Assembly (NCBI RefSeq): GCF_032190635.1
Contig: NZ_JAVLAS010000002.1
Coordinates: forward strand, 8,460-72,459
Direction: 5' to 3'
DNA length: 64,000 nucleotides
From: Levilactobacillus zymae
GTDB lineage: Bacteria > Bacillota > Bacilli > Lactobacillales > Lactobacillaceae
How positions within the stretch are numbered: position 1 is the stretch's first letter; each line of letters begins with the position of its first letter. Below the pieces are notes generated by a model that saw nothing but the letters and a program-made list of their open reading frames with translations, had not been told where the DNA came from and made no database searches. The position numbers and the translations under genes are program-made. This document shows, in pieces, positions 17,056 to 24,696 of the stretch.

Positions 17056-17180
17056 AAAAGCCGCCCCATTCATAACTTTGGACAGTTATGGGACGAGCTT
17101 AGTCTCTTAACGTAACTTGCCACCGCCTTTAAAGCGGCTTGCAAGGACTAGTGTTGATAGCGCTAGTCCTTTTTTCATGC
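17056..17180 (-). ncRNA. Predicted antisense RNA (antitoxin) of type I toxin locus
   Basis: On the minus strand a -10-like TAAAAT (17190-17185) with a weak TTTAAG at 17-nt spacing would start a transcript near 17180. It would end at a hairpin (CCCATAACT..AGTTATG..GGG) followed by TTTTTT at 17062-17057. It covers the 3' end of the toxin mRNA, including the segment that pairs with the toxin leader. The two RNAs would overlap convergently, as in Fst/par-type loci. Expression is inferred. Confidence 0.45.
17143..17175 (+). terminator. Terminator of toxin mRNA
   Basis: AAGGACTAG pairs with CTAGTCCTT around an 11-base loop, followed by T residues. It lies about 90 nt downstream of the toxin stop codon, leaving room for a regulatory 3' UTR. 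Confidence 0.8.
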
Positions 17181-17228
17181 CTTCATTTTAGCATGATTTT
17201 GTGTTGACTTAAAGCTAAAGCCAGTTAT

Positions 17229-17266
17229 GTGCGATTTCTCGATTGCGTTCTCTTTCAGCTTAAAGT
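17229..17266 (+). promoter_or_regulatory. Transfer-regulon promoter, copy 5
   Basis: GTGCGATTTCTC at 17229 lies 32 nt before TAAAGT (17261-17266). A second partial box TTGCGTTCTC starts about 12 nt downstream, perhaps a tandem half-site. It drives 17298-22810. Confidence 0.6.
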
Positions 17267-17297
17267 GGGACCATCATGAAAGTAGGAGGGGACGCAG

Positions 17298-19544
17298 ATG
17301 TCCTTATTTAGAAAACGAAAAGTCGAGTTACCAGATGACCTAGTTGTTAAGACAGATTTTACTAATAATGACAATGACCAACAAGAGTTGGTTCAGGCTC
17401 AGCTGAAAAATTTGGAAAAACTTCAAACAGGAGCTAAGGAACCATATGTTGTGACAAGTACATACCCTGTCATGCGTATTGGAACCGCGCAGCGGTTATT
17501 GACCAAGGTTGCGGAGTCCATGTCAGCAGATATGAACCCGATTAATGTGACCCTGGACTTCTTAGAACAGATCGATGGGCGACATGGTGTTAATCAAGAA
17601 CATCGATATGATGTTGACATAGCGATTGACTATGCTTTTAAGAATTTAACGGTCCCAGTGTTAAAAGATTTGTTTAACAATGACAACTATGATGACTGGG
17701 ATTTTGCGACTAAGACGGTTTTGGCAAAGGCAATTGTTGATAATTGTGCGGCAGGCAAAGATATTATTGCTGGGGATCTAGCTAAGGTTCCTGACACGGA
17801 GCCACTCAATGGCGAAGAAGTGGTTATTGAGACAGTCACGCCAAGCGGCATGTTGTCGGTTGAAACCGCGAATATGAATCCATCTGAGAAAACATATGCG
17901 GATTCAGGGGACCATAGAGAAGTTCAAGAACCAACTAGTCAGGAGCTAGATACTCCAGCGCCCGCAGGTTCAACACAGGTAGGCAATATGCCAGGATTGA
18001 GCCAATCGGAAGCTACAGCTGAGCAACCTCACCAGCGCTCGACAGTTCCGACACCTGATTCAGAAACTCAAAAACAAAGTGAGCCAAATACGAAAAAAGA
18101 GGCAGAACGTCCTTTCAATCAAGTTGCTCAAGTCGAAATCTTGTTGCCACGTTTTGAGGTTCAAGATGTACCGGCAGTTTCTCCTGATGATCCGGGGTAC
18201 GTTCAGTATCGGATGAATGAACGGGCCAAGCAAAATAACCAAGCTATTGAGCAGGTAGAAAACCAGATCAATGCGTCATTAACTAAAAGCCAATTTGATT
18301 TGTCTGTGAACTATCAAAAAATTGTCGATCAAAAAATAGAAAAACGTGAAGAAACAGACCCACTAGATATGGAACGTATTCGCCAATCTGTTTTGGATCA
18401 GGACCATCAATCACTGGAACAAGATCAAAAAGCGTTACAAAAAAAAGTCGATACGGTTCGGGACAACAAAATTGCCGAAGCCCAAGCAACTTTTGAACGA
18501 CTCAAAAGGAAGGCCGAACAAGAGGCAGATAGCACTTATAGCCAAGGGGCACAACAATTGACAGCTGATTACCAAAAATATGCCACGAAGAAACTTATGG
18601 ATACTTTGTCTGATGGTCAAAAGGCGCACGAGAAAGACTTAGCCAAGTATCGTGAGTCATTATCTAAGACGTCTGAGACAGACCTGAGAGCACAATTATT
18701 GGCCCTTCAAGAGCAGGCCCAGACAAAAGGATCTAACATTATTCAGAGCTTGTTAGCGGGGAATGAAACGTTTGAAGCCCAGGTAAATAGTGAACACAGT
18801 AATGCTTTGAACGCAGCAACCGCTAATTATCGGTCGCAGACTAATTGGAAACATGTTAGTGATGCTGAAAACGAAGTAAATCGGTTGAAAGCCCAAAATG
18901 CAGAACTGCATAAAACTAAAGCACAGTTGAAGACCAGTGTTGATGAGTTGAAGAATGAAAAGCAACAGGAGTTAACAAAAGCGACACAATTGAAATCCCA
19001 GGTGGAACAGCTCACGACTGATAATAAAGTACAAAGTGAGCGGTTAGATAAGTTGATTAGTACGGCAACCGGGAAAGAAACATCAACAGCGGGTATGTCG
19101 ACCAATGAACTATTAACCACAATTCTGTTAGGACAATATCGACAAACAGGGACAGGTCAGGTCCCCGCACCTACAACGAATTCAGCGAGTAACCCCGTAA
19201 GTAAAAAAAACTGGGGGAAAGCGGCGGGAGTGCTCATGGCAGGGGGCTTACTTTTAGGCGGTACTGGTTTTTGGATCAATCAACGTGATCAAGAGATGGC
19301 AAGTGCTCAACGTTCAGCACAATCACAACTATCTCGTAAACTAGCCATCGTTGAATCGCAAGCTAATTCGCAAAGTAAGGCAGCGCAATCGTCTAGTCGA
19401 ACTTCTGCGGAAAATCAAGCGAAATTAGAATCGGCCGAATCTGTGTACAAGCAGCGAATGAAGGACTTCGAAAAGGGTGCCGCCATGGCGGCTAAGCAGA
19501 CCTCAACACAAAGTTCTTCGGCTGATACCACGAACACCAAGTAG
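17298..19544 (+). CDS. Long coiled-coil transfer protein with one C-terminal membrane segment
   Basis: The 748-residue protein starts after GTAGGAGG. Residues 1-160 look globular, about 180-290 are Pro/Ser/Glu-rich and probably disordered, and about 300-600 are long K/E/Q-rich coiled coil. A single hydrophobic segment (GVLMAGGLLLGGTGFWI, about 643-662) follows, then a Q/S/A-rich tail. No catalytic motif and no signal peptide. It leads the operon that continues into the MarR-like regulator and VirD4. A scaffold linking cytoplasmic components to the T4SS base at the membrane would fit; this is inference. Family not recognised. Confidence 0.75.
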   Translation: MSLFRKRKVELPDDLVVKTDFTNNDNDQQELVQAQLKNLEKLQTGAKEPYVVTSTYPVMRIGTAQRLLTKVAESMSADMNPINVTLDFLEQIDGRHGVNQEHRYDVDIAIDYAFKNLTVPVLKDLFNNDNYDDWDFATKTVLAKAIVDNCAAGKDIIAGDLAKVPDTEPLNGEEVVIETVTPSGMLSVETANMNPSEKTYADSGDHREVQEPTSQELDTPAPAGSTQVGNMPGLSQSEATAEQPHQRSTVPTPDSETQKQSEPNTKKEAERPFNQVAQVEILLPRFEVQDVPAVSPDDPGYVQYRMNERAKQNNQAIEQVENQINASLTKSQFDLSVNYQKIVDQKIEKREETDPLDMERIRQSVLDQDHQSLEQDQKALQKKVDTVRDNKIAEAQATFERLKRKAEQEADSTYSQGAQQLTADYQKYATKKLMDTLSDGQKAHEKDLAKYRESLSKTSETDLRAQLLALQEQAQTKGSNIIQSLLAGNETFEAQVNSEHSNALNAATANYRSQTNWKHVSDAENEVNRLKAQNAELHKTKAQLKTSVDELKNEKQQELTKATQLKSQVEQLTTDNKVQSERLDKLISTATGKETSTAGMSTNELLTTILLGQYRQTGTGQVPAPTTNSASNPVSKKNWGKAAGVLMAGGLLLGGTGFWINQRDQEMASAQRSAQSQLSRKLAIVESQANSQSKAAQSSSRTSAENQAKLESAESVYKQRMKDFEKGAAMAAKQTSTQSSSADTTNTK

Positions 19545-19556
19545 GGGGGATAAAGG

Positions 19557-19982
19557 ATGGCACATAAGATTGACTTTTCCTCGATTGTAAAGATGCAAAG
19601 CTATGCTAAGCACTTTACGACAGCTACGGTGGCACATAGTGGAGTCACGGTTAACGAATTTTATACCCTGACTATCATTAATGATTACTCACCATGTACT
19701 TGGGTTGATCTCTTACGAGAATTTAGCCAGGCAACGTTGGCCGCGACAACACATAGCTTACGATCGCGTTTGTCGCGAGTGGTTAAACAGTTGGAGCAAC
19801 GAGGATTGGTGCAACGTCACCAGTCTCAAATTGACCGCCGTTGTCAGGAGTTAAGCCTGACTAAGGTTGGTGAAGAAACTTTAACTCAAGTTGAGCAAGA
19901 GATGGCAGCAGCGGTTGGTCTTTATAAGGCAACGGTTGATGATGTTTTTCCTGTGAATCAACGAGAAAATAGAAAGGAGTGA
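19557..19982 (+). CDS. MarR-like winged-helix transcriptional regulator
   Basis: The 141-residue protein has the MarR outline: N-terminal dimerisation helices, a recognition region (LRSRLSRVVKQLEQRGLV) and a wing (QRHQSQIDRRCQELSLTKVGEETL). Its place in the middle of a T4SS operon, 12 nt after the coiled-coil gene and overlapping the VirD4 gene, makes it a candidate controller of transfer. Whether it recognises the GTGCGC boxes or effectors of mating is unknown. MarR proteins usually bind palindromes as dimers, which the boxes are not in an obvious way. Confidence 0.75.
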   Translation: MAHKIDFSSIVKMQSYAKHFTTATVAHSGVTVNEFYTLTIINDYSPCTWVDLLREFSQATLAATTHSLRSRLSRVVKQLEQRGLVQRHQSQIDRRCQELSLTKVGEETLTQVEQEMAAAVGLYKATVDDVFPVNQRENRKE

Positions 19983-19987
19983 CCGAC

Positions 19988-22810
19988 TTGCGAAAAAATG
20001 GGTCAGGTAGAAACAGAAGAAAGATGGCGTCAGGCCCTTGGTGGGCGGCGTCACCTTTTTTAACTTGGTCTGGGCTGGCAGGTTTACTAGTCGTTTTACG
20101 GATCATGTTAAATGTGATCGTGGTTTATGGTTGGTCGTTGTTCATTTGGGTAAGGTCTATGATGCTCTTGCTGCTTAAGCAACAGCCTGATTTTGTGAAC
20201 TTCGTCAATTTAATGCATTGGCACCCGTTAATATCACTTACAGATTGGCACGCACCGCTATTCTTAGGGCTGGCTCCGTTTGCGATCTTTGGTTGGTGGG
20301 GTTATGGCGTCACGGTTATTGTGTTAGCTATTTACTTGAATATGGTTCGCCGTGTAATCATGACCACGGTGTCTTTCAATGGTAAGGAGCATGGGGCCGA
20401 GTCCTTTGCGACAACCCATGAAATTAAGCAAACCTATAAACTAATCCCGGATCGAGTTAGCAGCTTTCCGGGCGTTGGCGGTATGCCGGTTTCACACGTG
20501 GGTAATTTAGCCATGATGCCACAAACCTGGGTCATGAATCGGGCCAAGTCTAAACGCATACTAGGGTTCAAAACAGTGGCTAATTTAATGCGAAAGACGG
20601 TTATTCATAATTTTCAGTATTCCGATTATCCATTGGGAAAATATGCGATCGATACTGCGACCGATAATTCATTGATTGTTGGGGGCACCCGATCAGGTAA
20701 GGGGCAAATGACGGTTTTACCGCTAATTGATATTTTGTCGCGAGCTGAGGAACAGTCCTCAATGATTATCAATGATCCGAAGCAAGAACTTTATGGACAA
20801 ATGTACCGAACGTTAAAGAAGCGTAACTATCATGTCGAATTGCTTAATATGTCCGACACGTCGCGATCGATGAGCTATAATCCGTTAAGCGTTATCATAA
20901 GCTATGCGCAGGAGAAAAACTGGGACGATGTGCAAAATGAAGTTGAGCGATTGTCGACGAGTATTTATGTCAAAGGTGACGGCCAACAAAGTGGCGGAAC
21001 CGAGGCATTCTTCAACACTAGTGCGGCGAACTTACTGAATTCTATTATTCTTGCCTTGATTGACCTGGCAAACCGACACAGTGATGATCCTAAGAGCTGG
21101 GATCGCGTGACCTTGCATAATGCTTATAAGATGTTGTCAGATTTGGGCAGCCAAGAAATAACGATTATGACGAATGGGCGACCAACAGGTCAGACAACGG
21201 AATTAGTCGAGTATTTTGATGGCTTACGGGAGTTGAATGCAGCTCACCCGGACAGTGAGGGACGCCAGGTTCGTGAGATGGCTTATACCGCGTTCGCCCA
21301 AAGCAAGCTGTCAGGTAGTGAAACGGCTGGGTCGATATATTCAACGATGATGGAAGGACTCAAGATTTATCAACAAAACGATATTGCCCGTTTGACCTCG
21401 CTTAATTCATTTGATATTAACCAAATTGGTTTCCCCCGAATTATCTACTTCAATTTGCCGCATCAATTCCGAAATGGTCGCGTCGAGGTTTCGATTTATA
21501 CGGAAGAAGGTCAAGGGGGTCAACTGATCGAGTCCAAACGGCGCAATGTTAACTCAGTGGGAGCCGTTGCTTATCCCATTAAGAGCCTTTTGAATGGCAA
21601 GTTCAAAATTGCGATCAAAGCCAGTGATGCTTACCAGCGGACGGCGACGCAATTTGAAGTGCTGGGAAAAACGATTCACCGATTCCGGCAACCTAAGAGT
21701 GCCGAGGTTCTCCAAGCCAGTGAGGCGTTGTTCAATCTAAATTTAGAGTATTCGGAGCAACCAACGGCAATCTTCATGATCACCCCCCCGGATAACCCTA
21801 GTTATAATCAGATTGTGACCTTTTTTATTGACCAGACCTGGAATTTTCTAAATAAAATGGCGGCCAATACGCAGGAACGTAAGACCTATGTTCGTGTGCA
21901 TAATATTATTGATGAGTTCGCTAATGTTCCGAAGATTCCGAACATGACAACCAAGGTTTCTTATGGACTAGGTCAAAACTTGTTGTTTGATATTTTTATT
22001 CAAAGTCTGTCACAGTTAGAGATTCAGTATACAAAAAATGAAGCTGAAACGATTCGAAGTAACTGTGCCAATACAATTTACATTCTGAGTAATGAAGTAA
22101 AAACCGTTAAGGAAATGTCGGAAGCATTAGGTCAGACCACCATTATGAGCACCCAACATAAGCGCCATAGTGATTTAATTGGGAATACGGCGGATGGCTA
22201 TGGTGACGGTAATTCTACGGGCGTTGATGTCATGTCCGCAGCTGAGATTATGCGGCTGCCGCGCGGATCGTCGATTGTGTTACGGACGACACGGGACACC
22301 AAGACTGGTAAGATGATCCGTAATAACCCCATCTACAATCATGGACGTACGAAGATGCCATACTCCTGGACGTTCTTAAAACAGACACTGAGTACCGATG
22401 GTGCAGCTGATATTGATTATATTGGTGCGCATCAGGGGCTGGATTTGACAGAAAATGGATATGATTTTTCAGCTGAATACCATGCTTTGGCAGATGGTAG
22501 CCAACCAACGACTGATGCAGCTGATGTTGTACCATCGGCGACAACTGAAGCGAACTCACCAGCAAGTGACCAACAAGTGGGTACAGTTAAGCTGTTAGGC
22601 AAAATGCAAGATGAGATAAGCGGACTAAGTGATGAAGAGCTTCTACAGTTTGGCAAACAACTGTATAATAAAACGCAAGCAGATCAAGACTATCATGATC
22701 AACTTGATTCCGATGATAGTCTTGATCTGCTTCAACAGTATTCGGGTGATAAACAAGTCGATAATTTACGCGAATTTTTGACAGACCGTTGGGAGCAGTT
22801 GATCCCGTGA
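19988..22810 (+). CDS. virD4: VirD4/TraG-type coupling protein (T4CP ATPase)
   Basis: TTG 19988 is chosen because AAAGGAGT lies about 8 nt upstream; the in-frame GTG 19979 overlaps that site. The 940-residue protein has N-terminal membrane segments (about 20-50 and 85-115), Walker A GGTRSGKG (about 231), MIINDPKQELY (about 257) and a Walker B-like IIDEFANVP (about 639). These are signatures of coupling proteins that bring the relaxase-DNA complex to the T4SS channel. A beta-rich stretch sits between the motifs (about 495-570), and an acidic Ala/Ser/Gln-rich tail (after about 830) may be a docking region. It ends the operon before a terminator. Confidence 0.93.
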   Translation: MRKNGSGRNRRKMASGPWWAASPFLTWSGLAGLLVVLRIMLNVIVVYGWSLFIWVRSMMLLLLKQQPDFVNFVNLMHWHPLISLTDWHAPLFLGLAPFAIFGWWGYGVTVIVLAIYLNMVRRVIMTTVSFNGKEHGAESFATTHEIKQTYKLIPDRVSSFPGVGGMPVSHVGNLAMMPQTWVMNRAKSKRILGFKTVANLMRKTVIHNFQYSDYPLGKYAIDTATDNSLIVGGTRSGKGQMTVLPLIDILSRAEEQSSMIINDPKQELYGQMYRTLKKRNYHVELLNMSDTSRSMSYNPLSVIISYAQEKNWDDVQNEVERLSTSIYVKGDGQQSGGTEAFFNTSAANLLNSIILALIDLANRHSDDPKSWDRVTLHNAYKMLSDLGSQEITIMTNGRPTGQTTELVEYFDGLRELNAAHPDSEGRQVREMAYTAFAQSKLSGSETAGSIYSTMMEGLKIYQQNDIARLTSLNSFDINQIGFPRIIYFNLPHQFRNGRVEVSIYTEEGQGGQLIESKRRNVNSVGAVAYPIKSLLNGKFKIAIKASDAYQRTATQFEVLGKTIHRFRQPKSAEVLQASEALFNLNLEYSEQPTAIFMITPPDNPSYNQIVTFFIDQTWNFLNKMAANTQERKTYVRVHNIIDEFANVPKIPNMTTKVSYGLGQNLLFDIFIQSLSQLEIQYTKNEAETIRSNCANTIYILSNEVKTVKEMSEALGQTTIMSTQHKRHSDLIGNTADGYGDGNSTGVDVMSAAEIMRLPRGSSIVLRTTRDTKTGKMIRNNPIYNHGRTKMPYSWTFLKQTLSTDGAADIDYIGAHQGLDLTENGYDFSAEYHALADGSQPTTDAADVVPSATTEANSPASDQQVGTVKLLGKMQDEISGLSDEELLQFGKQLYNKTQADQDYHDQLDSDDSLDLLQQYSGDKQVDNLREFLTDRWEQLIP

Positions 22811-22832
22811 ACCGCAGCAGAATAGACAAAAT

Positions 22833-22868
22833 AAGGTGCAGAAATGCTAAATTTTTGCACCTTTTTTT
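22833..22868 (+). terminator. Terminator after virD4
   Basis: AAGGTGCAGAAAT pairs with ATTTTTGCACCTT (one bulge), followed by a T run. Confidence 0.85.
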
Positions 22869-22873
22869 AATGG

Positions 22874-22906
22874 TTGATTTATTTCGTAATTACATATATA
22901 ATTACG
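22874..22906 (+). promoter_or_regulatory. Sigma-A promoter with palindromic operator for toxin-antitoxin operon
   Basis: TTGATT (22874-22879) and consensus TATAAT (22897-22902) are exactly 17 nt apart. A perfect inverted repeat (CGTAATTA / TAATTACG, six-base centre, 22885-22906) covers the -10. This is the usual arrangement for autorepression by an AbrB-type antitoxin and its toxin complex. Confidence 0.75.
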
Positions 22907-22927
22907 TGTATGAAGGAGATGTTCGTA

Positions 22928-23167
22928 ATGACAGTAAAAGCTCGAAAACAAGGTAATTCGCTAATGATTACAGTTCCAGCCGACTTCAAGGTTAAAGAGA
23001 ACGCGGAATATCAACCTGTTATGGATAGTAATGGGATTTTATCATTTATCCCGACTCACAAGAATATCTTTGAACAAAATCCCGATTATGACTTTCAGGC
23101 AGCGCTTAAAGAAATGAATTTGGCCGATAACGGAGAAATGGTCGGTAAAGAAAATGTTTGGGAATAA
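22928..23167 (+). CDS. mazE: AbrB/MazE-like antitoxin
   Basis: ATG 22928 follows GAAGGAG; the longer in-frame reading from 22874 runs through the promoter and is not real. The 79-residue protein starts with a swapped-hairpin AbrB fold motif (KARKQGNSLMITVPADF), the DNA-binding domain of MazE/PemI-type antitoxins. A hydrophobic/acidic tail (about 48-79) probably wraps the toxin. It overlaps the toxin gene by 14 bp, consistent with a coupled pair that stabilises the plasmid. Confidence 0.82.
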   Translation: MTVKARKQGNSLMITVPADFKVKENAEYQPVMDSNGILSFIPTHKNIFEQNPDYDFQAALKEMNLADNGEMVGKENVWE

Positions 23168-23534
23168 AAATGAAATAGCGCCAAAACAGGGAGATTTAAT
23201 TTGGATTGATGCGGAACCCCATGCCGGTCATGAGTATGGAGGGCATGATAAGGAAAAGCATAATATTCGACGGCCAATGTTGGTGATTAGTTCCGACCTT
23301 TATAATCAGAGAACTGGCATGATTGTAGGATTCCCTATTACATCTAAGGTTCCCAGTGGTTTTCCAGGGGCGTTAAAAATTGAGAGTAATAAGGTTCATG
23401 GATATGCCATTCTAACGAATTTGTTGGGCTATGATTATAGTGCTCGTTCCAGTGAGGTTGTTGATCATCTGAGTAAAGCTTTGAGGTTCAAGGCTTTGGA
23501 AGCAGTCAAAGACATTTTTGATATTTTCGATTGA
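23154..23534 (+). CDS. mazF: MazF/PemK-like endoribonuclease toxin
   Basis: The 126-residue protein shows the family start GDLIWIDAEPHAGHEYGG, followed by RRPMLVISSD (about 40-50) and FPITSK (about 62-67), which carry the basic and polar active-site positions of PemK/MazF ribonucleases. These enzymes cleave mRNA at short motifs when the antitoxin is degraded. ATG 23154 lies inside the antitoxin gene in another frame. The insertion between GHE and RRP is longer than in compact MazF proteins. Confidence 0.82.
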   Translation: MFGNKNEIAPKQGDLIWIDAEPHAGHEYGGHDKEKHNIRRPMLVISSDLYNQRTGMIVGFPITSKVPSGFPGALKIESNKVHGYAILTNLLGYDYSARSSEVVDHLSKALRFKALEAVKDIFDIFD

Positions 23535-23546
23535 AATGGAAAATGA

Positions 23547-23816
23547 ATGAATAAAATTTGCTTAACAGATGTTGATGATCTATTTTCCTCAGATTTGCGT
23601 GATCCGAAGTTCGCTAATCAGGTCACCGCGGAAATGAATAAATTAATAAGTGCGGTTGCCGTCCGTAAAGAGCGTGAGAATTGCGGCTGGACCCAGCAAA
23701 AACTGGCAGAACGAGCAGGAGTTCTACAATCAATGATTACACGAGTTGAGAAGGGAGCAAATATCAGCATGAATACAATCTCTAAAATTACGAACGTTTT
23801 TTGGAAAATCAGTTAA
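23547..23816 (+). CDS. Xre-family HTH protein (HigA-like), probably C-terminally frameshifted
   Basis: The 89-residue protein has an Xre helix-turn-helix (WTQQKLAERAGVLQSMITRVEKGANISMNTISKI, about 48-80) like HigA-type antitoxins. It begins 12 nt after mazF, so it may be a third gene of that operon. The end reads NVFWKIS, but removing one T from the T6 run at 23797-23802 gives NVFGKSVKWW, the usual ending of these proteins. A one-base insertion or sequencing error in the homopolymer is likely. No HigB-type toxin gene is adjacent. Confidence 0.7.
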   Translation: MNKICLTDVDDLFSSDLRDPKFANQVTAEMNKLISAVAVRKERENCGWTQQKLAERAGVLQSMITRVEKGANISMNTISKITNVFWKIS

Positions 23817-23823
23817 ATGGTGG

Positions 23824-24559
23824 ATGAAGTATAGAAGATGTATTTTCGGATTAATGGCAGTTATGGTAGTAGGGGTTCTGACAGGTTGTAGTGGTGTAGC
23901 AAGCAATGTTAAACCAGCAACAAGCTTAGTTGCTAGTTCAAAGAATAGTGAGCAAGCTTGGATTGATACTTATGGATTGAAAGGTCATGATCCAGTTGAT
24001 TCGGTGCTTGTTTTCAAAGGAAATAAAGTAGCCATCTACGGATTCCCATTAGGCGCCAAATTATCAGAATTTGAAGGTTTGTCTAATATTCAGCTAATTA
24101 AAAAGGCTAAATACCTGAATTAATCTCAGTCCCAAAAGTTGTTTGGTCATGAAAAGGCTCAGCTTGTTCATATCAAAGAGAGCCAATGGGTAAGTGCTGA
24201 GAGTCAGAACAAAGAAATCAAAGACATTGTGGAGAGCTGGCACTTTGTAAAACCGGTTTTTAAAAAGCATAAGTATAAAGTTACTAAAACTGAAAGTCCG
24301 GCCAGCAAAAGCGAGAATTTAGACATTGTTGCGCCTGATTCTAGTTATAATCTATTTACTATGACATCCTCGCTAGATGACTTAGAGGGTCAGCTAGGCA
24401 GTATTTCAAAAAAGTTGGGAAGATAATATTAGGTTTAAATTAGTGAAGCCGGTAATAGCTGATAAATGGTCAGGATATAAGATGAAGGGCATAAATGACG
24501 AAGGCCTTGGGACACGCTTAATTCAGCCAGGTTCACACAGAGTCTCACTAGATAAATAA
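23824..24559 (+). pseudogene. Lipoprotein gene broken by a nonsense codon and a frameshift
   Basis: ATG 23824 begins a lipoprotein signal peptide with lipobox LTGC (about residues 19-22). TAA at 24121-24123 stops it after 99 codons, yet the same frame continues coding-like sequence (LFGHEKAQLVHIKESQW...) to 24426. After that stop another frame continues (RFKLVKPVIADKWSGYK... to TAA 24557-24559). One substitution (for example CAA to TAA at 24121) and one indel near 24425 would restore a protein of about 240 residues. A 99-residue lipoprotein could still be made. Function unknown; it is cargo between transfer operons. Confidence 0.65.
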
Positions 24560-24566
24560 CGTATGT

Positions 24567-24600
24567 AAAACCATGTCATTGTATTTGATGGCATGGTTTT
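24567..24600 (+). terminator. Terminator after lipoprotein pseudogene
   Basis: AAAACCATG pairs with CATGGTTTT and CAT/ATG pair inside, followed by T residues. A-rich upstream, so possibly bidirectional. Confidence 0.8.
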
Positions 24601-24607
24601 TATTTGT

Positions 24608-24645
24608 GTGCGCTTTACATAAGTGGATAGATTTCTCTTTAAAAT
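24608..24645 (+). promoter_or_regulatory. Transfer-regulon promoter, copy 6
   Basis: GTGCGCTTTACA at 24608 lies 32 nt before TAAAAT (24640-24645), with TTTCTC two bases before the -10, exactly as in copy 2. It drives the VirB6-like gene. Confidence 0.6.
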
Positions 24646-24696
24646 CAGATTAACTAAATGATTTTGTGATTTTGGTTTTGGAAAGGAATATGTCTA

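Noticed and set aside
16887..17075. 62-residue + frame over the holin-like toxin
   Set aside because: It overlaps the 29-residue toxin in another frame, has no hydrophobic pattern and reads through the leader.
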